A stretch of DNA of 64,000 nucleotides. Origin: Calonectria ilicicola. Lineage: Eukaryota > Ascomycota > Sordariomycetes > Hypocreales > Nectriaceae. Below, piece after piece: positions 54,998-64,000 of the stretch. Each line of letters starts with the position of its first letter. Positions within the stretch are counted from its first letter, which is position 1. The stretch covers positions 1,426,001 to 1,490,000 of the forward strand of contig CP085835.1 in assembly GCA_020809705.1 (NCBI GenBank), given 5' to 3'. The position numbers and the translations under genes are program-made. Under the pieces are notes generated by a model. It worked only from the letters and a program-made list of their open reading frames with translations. It had not been told where the DNA came from and ran no database searches.

Positions 54998-57203
54998 ATG
55001 GTAAGGGAGAGCCCTCGTCATGCAGGGATGCCCCCGCAAATCGAACAGAGTCCGATCGGCGCCGATACCCCAGAATCGCCCAAACCCGGTCGGCGTAAAG
55101 CATGCAATCATTGTAAGCAGCAAAAAGTAATCATCCACCAACATATTGTGACTAGAATGTGGGCAATTTTGCTGAATAAATTCTATAGCTCCGTTGCAGC
55201 CTGCTTTCCGATGGTCCTGCCTCTCGGCCAATCAGTGACGCTTGCTCCCGATGTCTTCGGTTTAGGCTTGATTGCAAAGTTGAGATCGGGTTCCGTAGGA
55301 CAAGAAAACGGAGGTGGGGATCACCGAAATAATCATGATGCTAGTTTGTCCACTGATCCAAATTTGAAGGCGGCCTTTTGAACTGGAATTAGAAAATAGA
55401 ACACTACGACAACAGCTCGAGGAACACAATCAAGAGCCCTCAAATACAGCGACGATACCTGAGTGGACGGTTCTCTCAGATCAGCAAATCGACTCCATCA
55501 ACAGAAGATTAGATAGCAGCAACTTCCACCTTGCTCAAGCCAGCAGTGCAAGTCCCAATGCCGTTGAATATAGAGAGGAATCATCTGTTGGTATTGGTGC
55601 TCAGGATGTACCAAATTCAAGTCAAACAGAGTCCTCGCTTACGTCCACACTGACAACAAAGCCAGCCATTGAGGAGCCGGTTGTAGGAAGCCAGCCCTCG
55701 ATTTCTGTCCCCCGTCCGCGATCCTTGGATAATATAACACTGTCTATAGAGGACATCGATGAGCTATTTCTCATGTCAGTAATTTCGCTTTCAGTTCCAA
55801 AATCTCACTGACCTGATAGATTTGTTATCCGATATCACCCCTTTTTACCACTGATAGACTCATCAAAATCTCCACATGAGTACGGCGAAGCCTCAGAGCT
55901 ATTATTTTGGTCCATAGTTTCGGTCGCGTCACGTCGGCTGCACTCCAGGCCGACTCTTCTTCCCAGGCTTTCAAGATCAGTCACCGATCTACTATGGAAA
56001 ACAATTAGAGCTGTGCCGTATTCCATCTATGTGGTGCAGAGCCTGGCGATTATCTGCACTTGGCCATTCCCTACAAGCAGTAGCACCACTGACCCGACAT
56101 ATATGCTTGCAGGGATAATGCTACAGCTAGCCACTCAAATGGGGTTGCATCATGCCCGTCATGTTCAGGACTTTGTCAAAGTACCTTTACAACTGAGTGT
56201 CTCTGAACATGCTGAGTGGGCAAGGACTTGGGAAATATGCATTATTGTAGCACAAAAGTAAGAATTTTACCAGGCAGAACCTTTTTCTTCAGCAATAGAC
56301 TTATTGGTGGATGGCATGTTTAGTGTGAGCGTCGGCTGTGGCCTTCCTGTCATAATACAGAGGCAATACTGGAAGACCACTAATTTGGGGGCAAACATTC
56401 GTACAGCAACCGACAGAACACCAAGTTTACATTTGCGTATCAGCAAATCCACCATCGATACATCGGACACGCTCGCATCCAGCGGCGCAGCCTCTCCAGA
56501 AGAACTTCCATTACAGCATAAGCTCTCCACATACCGATTGTTAGAGTCGTCTTTGTTTGAACTAGGACGGTATCATGGTGATCTTACACGTAATCGAGAT
56601 CTTTTTTAAATTTCGGGAATCTCAGCTGCTAACATTGTCCAGCAATCACATCTTGGTACCTCGCCGCGGCACGATTACACCTTCGTGCTTTTTACCTTTT
56701 CGATGAACCTAGCTCTGAAGAATATAAGGAAAGAATACTTTCCCTTTATCAGACAGCCTGTTCATTGGTTGAGTATAGCCAAGAACTTCATGATCAAGAA
56801 AATGAAATTCTTCGATCACTGTCCATTCTTTTGCTACCAGATTTTTAGTTGCGCGGCAATGGTTCTTTTGAAGATCCAGTTCAACCAGTTCTTTCGTCCG
56901 CTAATAAATGAGGCAAGGGGAATGAAGCTTCTTAATGCTTCCATTAGCTCCCTACGGAAGTTGTCAATTGTGAATAATGACTTGCCTGCAAGACTAGGAG
57001 AGGTAATAGCATTCTTTTGTGCCTTGTCAGATACAAATGTCATAGGTGGGTTGACAGAGAATGATTTGCAGCTCAGGGGAGTAAAAAATAGATTGAGCAT
57101 GAGTGTAGTGTACGACAGTCTCTGGATTTGGCGTAGGTATTTTCAGACCAAGAACAATGACAGACAACAAGATACGTTCCCAAGATACCCCCGAGAATAT
57201 TAA
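54998..57203 (+). pseudogene. Zn2Cys6 transcription factor with an apparent frameshift near 56,815
   Basis: Exons 54998-55126, 55189-55313, 55370-55774, 55820-56257, 56324-about 56574 and from about 56631. The zinc cluster is complete with a long middle loop: C36, C39, C46, C62, C65 and C72. A coiled coil (ELELENRTLRQQLEE) and a Fungal_trans region (RYHPFLPLIDSS to YLAAARLHLRAFYLFDE) follow. In the last exon the expected protein changes frame at 56811-56819, in TTCGATCACT: the upstream frame ends at TAG soon after, while the frame displaced by one base continues with FFCYQIFSCAAMVLLK to TAA at 57203, looking like the proper C-terminus. One extra base explains it. A sequence error is possible. 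If real, the protein loses about 130 C-terminal residues. Confidence 0.7.
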
Positions 57204-57511
57204 CAAGCTAATTGTCCAGTCTACATGGCGTATTTCGCTCGAGCAATATGATGGAAGGTGTATACGACTTTAACAGCCTTTCTGGCTGGCCTGGATTGTT
57301 CAGTTTGGAGTAACTGAAGCACAACCATCTACCTTAATCTACTTTTGTCATAAGATACATCATCAATTCAAACTATGTCGCCATTTCTACCATTTCCCTT
57401 TTTTGGCTTAAAACTAAATTAGGTTGTTTGGAGAAGCCAATTCTTTGACGAAAATATGTTGGCTTAATTTGTGATTTCACTTTGATTGTCTTCCTGACAA
57501 AACAGCTGTTT
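57204..57511 (+). other. Convergent spacer
   Basis: About 310 bp between the convergent Zn2Cys6 and GNAT genes. An open frame continues briefly after 57203 in another phase (DTPENINK...), which may be part of the decayed C-terminus. Nothing else is seen. Confidence 0.35.
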
Positions 57512-58201
57512 TCATATCGGATCAAGCCCTCTAACAGTTTCCCATTCTCTCTCTGTCATTCCAAACTCCAATTCATCATGCCACCCCCGATTAAACCAGA
57601 TGGTCTCTCTCCTTCTCCCTTCCAGCACAAACCCCATGTTTTCGTATAAATGTATCGCCCGCGGATTATATGAGGCCACGCAAATTCCCACCGAGTGCAA
57701 GCCAGCATGGGTAAACGCCCAATCCAGCATCCAATTGATGGCCTCGCGGCCGTAGCCTTTATTCTGGTGCGTCTTCACGAGGCTTATCCCAATCTGAGCG
57801 TTTCGGTGATGAGCAACGGACGGAGAAATACCACCCCAACCCAAACACAGAACACCAATTATTGTGGGCCCGCTGTCATTTTCAAAGTTTTTATTCGCTG
57901 AACTCTCAGTGTCACAAGATTGTTGCGGCTTGCCCTCTGCCTCCTGCTGTCGTTGTTGTTCTTCAGGCAGCAAACAGACCGCAACTCCCAGTAAAGAATT
58001 GGCGACGGATTGAGCATAAGATTCGAAATCTTTGCTACTCTTAGGCTGCAACATAGTAGGAGCAGCAAGCACCTGTATGATGGGGTCCTGCACAACCTGA
58101 GGCACAAATGCTTTAAACCTTTCATCCGTTACATCGGCTCGAATGTATTGGAGACGCTCTGATCGAAACGCATTTTCGATATCATCAAAACTTTCAGCCA
58201 T
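57512..58201 (-). CDS. GNAT-family N-acetyltransferase (RimJ/RimL-like)
   Basis: Single exon, 229 aa. The N-terminal part has a strand-rich start (ERLQYIRADVTDERF). Around residues 135-185 the acetyl-CoA-binding core appears: IGISLVKTHQNKGYGREAINWMLDWAF, with the Q/R-x-x-G-x-G/A pattern (QNKGYG). It is followed by GLHSVGICVASYNPRAIHLYENMGFVLEGRRRE, the usual last helix and strand. The family acetylates small-molecule or protein amines in the cytosol. A Gln/Glu/Ser-rich insert (about 80-115) is unusual and probably a surface loop. Substrate unknown. Confidence 0.88.
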   Translation of the reverse strand: MAESFDDIENAFRSERLQYIRADVTDERFKAFVPQVVQDPIIQVLAAPTMLQPKSSKDFESYAQSVANSLLGVAVCLLPEEQQRQQEAEGKPQQSCDTESSANKNFENDSGPTIIGVLCLGWGGISPSVAHHRNAQIGISLVKTHQNKGYGREAINWMLDWAFTHAGLHSVGICVASYNPRAIHLYENMGFVLEGRRRETIWFNRGWHDELEFGMTEREWETVRGLDPI

Positions 58202-59376
58202 CTCAAGAAAAGTTGGTTGTGTTGAATAAGACTCGTGGCAATAATTGATTTGCCGTTAAAATACGGTATGAATGATGAAGAGTGAAAGTTTTTGATGCTA
58301 CGAAGCAAGGAGGGGGCGGACTTAAAAGATACAATACCAAATGAGGGGGTCGTTTAAATGTATTTTCAGGCTCTTGAGTGTAAGGGATTAGTTAATCGTG
58401 TGGAAAAATATTTAGTGGGGTAAACGCGGTGGAACATGATTGCCGAGTGAGTCATCGGTGAGAGTTCGTATTGTATTCCGGTAAGGGATCAGGCGTATGG
58501 ACTATCAATGTATTATTGGCTGTTTTTTATTCTAAAAATTGATACTAAGACGCTTGATGACCAATTTCTTCCTCGTTGGGTACACTAGAGCTTTTTGCAT
58601 TTGCGATGACTTGGTACAAGCTAGAAGAGTCCCCCCCTTTTCTCCTTCCACGTCTCCATAAATCAGAGCGGACATTAAGAACGCTAGTTTCCGTCAACTA
58701 GCCCACAAAGGATGCTGGACTGTGATCTAGTAGGTCGAGAGGCCTTGAGTCCATATGCCTCAAAAAGAAGCTTCTGGCTACTAACGACCAATAGCTTGGA
58801 TGATGGGAATTTAATCCCTCGGGATAAACCAGTAATGCTATCACATTTCTCAAATGGCAATGTATTCTCACCGAAGATAGAATGGCTTTATTCGACAGTT
58901 GGAAGATTCTCCGGTCGTGTATTATAGCGTTGGAACAACCCAAGAAAAAGATTCCTAGAGAGCACATTAACAATAATACCAAGGAACTTCTTATCGATCT
59001 CTAGAAGTTTGGTGCATGTATAATTGGGAAGATAGGATTGAAGCGGGTAAAGTAGATTTAGATGCAAAGTTTCTGCTTCTTGAGTGGATCAAACTCTCAG
59101 TTAAGGGACAGGTTAGCCCACCAGAGAGTCTATAGAAGGGTATAGGTTGCATGAAACTGGAGGTTCCAGTCGCTGAGGCAAACCCTCATTATATCTCTCA
59201 TCGGCTTGAGCGTTGTCGAACCGAACATTTGGGGTAATGCAGCCAACGTCTTGAGATCCGGCAAAAGTGAACGACTGTTGACAGACCAAGTCCTCTTTGT
59301 GATGGAGACTCTCGGTAGGAGGTTGTAAATCGTAGTATAACTGATATAAACCCGACAGAATCAGGCCCTGAAGAAG
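58202..59376 (-). other. Intergenic, no convincing gene
   Basis: About 1.2 kb. Two opposing frames around 58698-58982 are short, overlap each other, and show no domain. The left end is the GNAT promoter. Confidence 0.35.
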
Positions 59377-60179
59377 CTATGGCTGCGTAGAGGCCATCAT
59401 AGACAGGCTCAGAGCATTCAAATCAAAATCTGTGTTGGCCAGACATTCCGGAATATGCAAATCGATATTGGCATCCCAAGAATTCATATCATGCCATTCA
59501 AGCCCCATATCGTCTTGATCTAGTCCCATATTTGAATTGGGCACCATACTGGGGCCATTGGAATTGTGACCTGCCAAAGAGCCGACTGTGCTCCATTCTG
59601 CAAGCATTGGTGGCTCGAGAACTGGATTGAGAGATCCAGCAACATTAGGATATGTGGTTAAAGATCGTGCAGGCCCGTCGAGGCTTTCATCCGAACTGCC
59701 GCAAGCCCATAGGCTGGAGTTTGCATAAACGGTTTCGGTCTTGGAAATATTTGGGCTATGATGCATGTATTGCTGCATACTGACAAGGGTGGGTGCACTC
59801 AATCCCGAACCATGCACAGGGCTCGATTCTATGCTGTTCTGGTGAGCTAGATAATTTGTAGTCACATCTTCCAGATCCGAAATCGTGGCACTCCAATCGG
59901 ACTTTGTATTTGTGGGCGATTTATGACCCCGGGCATGGCGGAGTAAAGTATCACTATACGCATCAACTCGATGTTTAAGCAATAAGAGACAATCCTTAAT
60001 CGGGCTAGGTGAATCGAAACTCACTTGCGAACGAAAGCCTTGTTGCAAATACCGCACACAAAAGGCTTCTCGCGGGTATGCGATCTTACATGTCTGTTAA
60101 GATGCTCTTGCTTAGAGAACGACTGAAAGCACCAAGAGCAAATGATGTCACGTCGCCCTCTTGTCCGTACCTTGGGCAT
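59377..60179 (-). CDS. Small C2H2 zinc-finger transcription factor
   Basis: Two exons on the minus strand, 60179-60025 and 59953-59377, giving 243 aa. Two adjacent C2H2 fingers fill the N-terminus: CSWCFQSFSKQEHLNRHVRSH (C-x2-C-x12-H-x4-H) and CGICNKAFVR followed by DTLLRHARGH, with the TREKPF linker between. The intron falls inside the second finger. The rest is Ser/Asp-rich and acidic (QDDMGLEWHDMNSWDANIDLH), a probable activation region; no Fungal_trans domain follows. It is divergent from the SDR gene at 61138, about 960 bp away, and may regulate it. Confidence 0.82.
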
Positions 60180-61137
60180 TTTTGTCGGTCATTCAAGGCA
60201 ATCGACAATAACGGGCATCGAACAGAGGGAATTAGATAGCTGGCAGATGAGAAAGGAATTTTATGGATTGTGGAAATGCCATGTCTCATGTCTCGGTGTG
60301 AACTAAGCAAACTGTATGCGGATGATGCCATGTAAACTCCACCATATTTTCGGCTTCGCGTTTGGTATCCCGCTTATTAATGTTCTTGAATACACTAAGT
60401 CCGATTACGACAGGGAGTGCCTTGATTAACTCGTAAGGAAGCCCCATCTCCTAAACCCAGATTACACCTCGAGATTTGTAGAATCAAAGGATAGGGCTTC
60501 AGTTACCGTTGTCACTGCTAAAATATGCGCCTCTTTTACTGGTGGCTTTTTTGGCACCGACAAAGTACGATTCCTGTGCAATTGTTAGTTAGAGAGGCGG
60601 AGGTGTTCGATGACACTATGGGCTTGATCTCGTGATGAAATAAAAGACAAAGAAGTGTAAATTCACATCCTCTCTCATTTTTATCAAGAGCCTCAAGAAG
60701 ACCAAAACCTGGCCAGCTTACGTCTTGTGACGGTCCCACTAGACATGGATGAGGATAAGTACTCCACGCTCCAACTCGGCCTTCGCGCTCCGGGTGGGAC
60801 ACACGAGATTAAGCGGGATGATAAGCTGGAAATGAGGCACTTCGGATGGGGTCGGGGTTAAGGCCGGTCGCAAACATACATGAATTTGATACTCAGATCA
60901 ATACATACCCTAGTACGTTCTCAGTATTAGAAATGCTCGGGCTTCGGTACTTTGGTGAATTAGCGAGCTTGTGAGCCATCCCTATGAGTTATAAGATGAA
61001 AGACGCCATCCTATCGATTGAAATGAAACTTTAATAAGAAACAGAAAATCTAACCCAGGAGGAAGAACTTGCCGCCAGGATCAATTTCTTCTCGTCAACA
61101 CAGCTCACCGCCTATCAATCCATACTCCAAATCCAGA
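60180..61137. other. Divergent promoter region between C2H2 factor and SDR
   Basis: About 960 bp. Minus-strand frames here (60536-60802) have ATG starts but no domain and are short. No repeat is seen. Confidence 0.35.
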
Positions 61138-62070
61138 ATGTCTTCTCACAAAATACCCCTAAAGGACCTTATTGGCAAAGTAGCTATTGGTAAGATTCTT
61201 CTCTAGCAGCCATATTTCTGAATTCATCCACTAAATCTTTCATATTCTATTATAGTCACTGGCTCGAGCCGCGGGATTGGCGCCGCTATTGCCCTGAAGT
61301 TGGCGGACCACGGTGCTGACGTGGTCATAAACTACCACTCTTCCACAAAGGCCGCTGAAGATGTAGCCTCCCAGGCGCGTGATAAGCATGGAGTACGCTC
61401 CATTACCATAAAGGCAGACGTGAGCAAGGAGACTGACATCGCTCGGCTCTTTGAAATCACTAAGAAGGAATTCGGTCGGATTGATATTGTCATGAGCAAC
61501 TCTGGCATTGAACATTTTAATGACATTGAGAAGACTACTGCTGCCGAAATTGACAAAGTATTTGATATTAATGTCAAGGCTCAGTTTTTTGTTGCTCAAA
61601 AGTCATGGCAATATATGGAAAACGGAGGTCGTTTGATCCTTATTAGCAGCATCTCCGCTCAAAAGGTACGCCCACAGCTCAAACAGCTCTTCGATTAACT
61701 ATTGCAGCTCCATAACTAATTTAAACGATTAAAGGGATTTGGAAGACATTCTATTTACTCGGCTTCCAAAGCCGCAGTTCAAGGCATGGTCAAGTGTCTT
61801 GCGTGGGACTTTGGCCCGAAGAATATCACGGTCAATTGCCTTGCTCCTGGTGGGATCAAGAGTGATATGTATGATCAAGTTGCTGCAGAATACTTCCCGG
61901 GACAGAATTTAAGTATTTCTGAAATCGATGCGGCTTTGTGCAATTGGAGTCCGTTGGGTCGATTGGGCATGCCAGATGATGTCGCTGGAGTCGTCGCGTT
62001 GTTGGCTAGCCCTGAGTCACAGTGGCTTACTGGTCAGACCTTCCAGGTAGGAGGCGGAGCACTAATGTGA
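61138..62070 (+). CDS. Short-chain dehydrogenase/reductase, hydroxynaphthalene-reductase-like
   Basis: Three exons, 61138-61189, 61256-61665 and 61735-62070, giving 265 aa. Rossmann motif TGSSRGIG lies at residues 19-26, and the catalytic set is Ser148/149 region (LISSISAQK), Tyr162 and Lys166 (YSASK). SNSG replaces the common NNAG, and LAPGGIKSDMY plus the tail TGQTFQVGGGALM match the tri-/tetrahydroxynaphthalene reductase and versicolorin reductase branch. These use NADPH to reduce polyketide-derived aromatic ketones, as in DHN melanin. No polyketide synthase is present in the window, so a role in melanin is not shown. The gene is divergent from a C2H2 regulator. Confidence 0.9.
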
Positions 62071-62471
62071 AGATTCCGAGGCATTTCGTACGATAAATCC
62101 TTTGGTTAATTCCATCACTTCCATCCTAATAAGAGGGCAGCCTCAGGAATGTCAAAATCTCATTTTTGAAACCTCGGGTGCACTGTTCAGGTTTTATTTA
62201 CTTGGCCGAGCTCTGAAAGGAATTTGCAGTAAAGTTGTGAAGCAATAAGAAATAATTAAAAATCCAACAATGCAATTGTTTATTGGTAAACCACACTAGT
62301 TTGAAGACTTGAGTAGTTAATCCGAGAAATACCCGAAACATCTTAATACAAAGAGCACTGGCCACTTCATTTCACTGCTTCGATCAAGGTCAATCTCATC
62401 ACCTTTCAATCAAACAACACGCACGGTGCGATCAAGCCTGCGTCAACAGCCACGGGGTCGCTTCTCCCACA
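62071..62471 (+). other. Intergenic
   Basis: About 400 bp between two plus-strand genes. No gene, repeat or RNA is recognised; it should hold the SDR terminator and the promoter of the next gene. Confidence 0.35.
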
Positions 62472-63527
62472 ATGCCTCTGAATGACACTGCTGTTGCCGC
62501 GCCCCACGCCTTGTCGTTTGCCAATGGCCATTTCGTGATTGAAATCTTGGATCGGCATGAGCACCGCCGTGCTACAATCGCGCAATTGAAGGAACACTTT
62601 TCTTCGGGAATCAGCAGCGATTACCCCGCGCACTGGTTTGAGGCCCAACTCATTCACTACGGTCTTGAGCCATCCAAGAATAAGGCAGAGGCGCGCATGC
62701 GCCTTCACGATGCTCTCAATTCTGGTACACTGGCAGTGCCCGCGTACATCTCCAACATGGAAAACAAATTCAAACAGGCTTGGGTCGAAAAGTATGGAGA
62801 GATAGAGACGGGCTCTGACGTTTCCACCGAGTCTGAGTCTGAGTCTAAACCGCAGACTATAAGGTCTGTCAGGGCAAAAAGAAATCTAGAAGATGGGGCC
62901 AATTCGGCATTTACACGAGGCTCCAAAAAGACAAAAAGGGAATCTGGGGAGACATGTCTTGATGAGGAAACACCCGCCCAAAGTACGCCTTTGGTCGATC
63001 AAGACACGTTTTCAGAACATCTCACAGAAAGCCATAATGAAGACTCTTCCGATGAAGAAGCCTCCGATGCTGAGCTCATTCCAGATCCTTGGTATGTCAA
63101 CGGCCGTTATAATATTTGTTGTACCAAGGTAAGAAAGAACTATCCCCAGTACGGTTTTGACTATGATGTGGTCTTCACAACCTCAGGCCCCAGTATGTGG
63201 GCAAAATTCCGACTTGGAGTTGTCGAGGGTATTATGTATTTCCTCGACAAACCGAAAGGCGCATCCTACGATCCCATAGCTTTCACATGGCGTGGCAGGG
63301 AAACCGAGGGCCCAATTATACATAGTGACAAAAATAAAGGATGGATCAAGTTTTTGGGTGCTGGTAGATTCCGAGGACACCTCAACTATCTTGGTATTAG
63401 TTTCAGCGGGCGACGGCGTCCAGGACCGGCACATTTAACCCCAATCGATGCCCCCACAATGCAGAATTTGTGGAATAAGTATTCGAGAGCGGAGTATGAG
63501 CGAGAGAGTGTGGATCGTTGGTGTTGA
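62472..63527 (+). CDS. Conserved-looking nuclear protein of unknown function
   Basis: Single exon, 351 aa. The N-terminal ~95 residues are helical (ATIAQLKEHFSSGISSDYPAHWFEAQLIHYGLE; SKNKAEARMRLHDAL), resembling a SAP-like or winged-helix module. A middle linker (about 110-205) is rich in Ser, Glu and Asp and has a bipartite nuclear-localisation-like signal (KRNLEDG...KKTKRE). The C-terminal ~140 residues form a compact beta-rich domain (NGRYNICCTKV, GPSMWAKFRLGVVEGIMYF, FTWRGRETEGPI, GWIKFLGAGRFRGHL) whose Gly/Trp pattern I associate with an uncharacterised family found in many filamentous fungi. Acidic linker plus NLS suggest a chromatin or chaperone role, which is speculative. Confidence 0.75.
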   Translation: MPLNDTAVAAPHALSFANGHFVIEILDRHEHRRATIAQLKEHFSSGISSDYPAHWFEAQLIHYGLEPSKNKAEARMRLHDALNSGTLAVPAYISNMENKFKQAWVEKYGEIETGSDVSTESESESKPQTIRSVRAKRNLEDGANSAFTRGSKKTKRESGETCLDEETPAQSTPLVDQDTFSEHLTESHNEDSSDEEASDAELIPDPWYVNGRYNICCTKVRKNYPQYGFDYDVVFTTSGPSMWAKFRLGVVEGIMYFLDKPKGASYDPIAFTWRGRETEGPIIHSDKNKGWIKFLGAGRFRGHLNYLGISFSGRRRPGPAHLTPIDAPTMQNLWNKYSRAEYERESVDRWC

Positions 63528-64000
63528 TGAGTCTTGGATATAACATTTGTCAGACGCCATATTGATCAAGATAGAAGAAACTTTCATTGTTAAAAATATC
63601 AATTTCATAGGAAACTTAGAGTTTGTTGAAATTAGACCTTCTGGATGACAAAAGTATTCGGCAAATCCTACCCGGGGGAACGTTCTGTATGTAGCAACTC
63701 TAATAAGAAGCAGCAGCCAAGGGCCAACCGGCTACAATGCACGGCCATGGAACAACAAACATGCCATGAACTTGATCACACTATTAATATTGCAAGCCCT
63801 GCTATGCCATGTGACCCGCCGGCGATAAATCAGACATCGTAAGGGGATGGCGCGGAGACATCCTCACCCTCCTTATGCTTTCGGTGCCAAAGCTTAGACC
63901 AGCAGATCGAAAATGTCGGTCTGCAGATCATTTTCAGTACCAGATCCCTAGCCAAGGGCTCATCTGGTGCATAATCTCCCATTGTGTGCGCCATGAGTGG
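63528..64000 (+). other. Window end, no convincing gene
   Basis: About 470 bp. A frame at 63645-63842 is open but short and without domain. A gene may begin beyond the window. Confidence 0.35.

Noticed and set aside
57859..58125. Frames opposite or overlapping the GNAT gene
   Set aside because: Shadows of the single-exon acetyltransferase, which carries the full acetyl-CoA-binding core.

Overview
The window looks like a stretch of a filamentous ascomycete genome, most likely a Sordariomycete and probably Hypocreales. Genes carry many short introns (about 45-95 nt) with GT donors, CTAAC/CTGAC-like branch sites and CAG/TAG acceptors. The gene content is also typical: Zn2Cys6 regulators, a PTH11-like receptor, a cyanide hydratase, an HSP30 and MAL-type sugar permeases. 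I resolved exon structures by matching reading phase across splice sites by eye. No database search was possible.

Layout. 0-5 kb: the tail of a membrane-protein frame, an F-box/Cys-rich protein, and a ~1,012-aa protein with an LRAT/permuted-papain-like His/Cys pair and a Gly/Cys tail. 5-12 kb: a Zn2Cys6 factor, an APC amine/amino-acid permease and a nitrilase-fold amidase. 12.7 kb: an intron-containing tRNA-Ala(TGC). 13.5-19.3 kb: a MAL-type sugar permease and a cytosolic GH32 invertase share a divergent promoter with CreA-type boxes and two GTCGG-N-CCGAC palindromes; a cyanide hydratase follows. 19.3-23.3 kb: a gene-poor relic zone with a decayed fragment of a Tc-toxin B-component-like gene and a GCGGGCCGCA repeat cluster. 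23.3-36 kb: an orphan multi-pass membrane protein, a PUD-like beta-sandwich protein, a DUF7704-like pseudogene, a secreted subtilase and a PTH11-like receptor. 36-37 kb: HSP30 with heat-shock elements.

38-47 kb appears to be a coherent sugar-use cluster: a second MAL-type permease, a divergent GH127 beta-L-arabinofuranosidase, and a transcription factor carrying two C2H2 fingers plus a Zn2Cys6 cluster. Exact CCGGTGGAT copies occur in the permease/GH127 promoter (three) and upstream of the regulator (one), suggesting one regulon with autoregulation. The GH127 gene has a damaged splice donor (GG in place of GT).

47-64 kb: another Zn2Cys6 factor, a secreted type-B carboxylesterase, a Dal5-type transporter with an unclear 5' end, a Zn2Cys6 factor with an apparent frameshift, a GNAT acetyltransferase, a small C2H2 factor, a naphthol-reductase-like SDR and a conserved-looking nuclear protein of unknown function. 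Several broken genes (20.3, 28.8, 41.5 and 56.8 kb) mark this as an accessory, decaying region.
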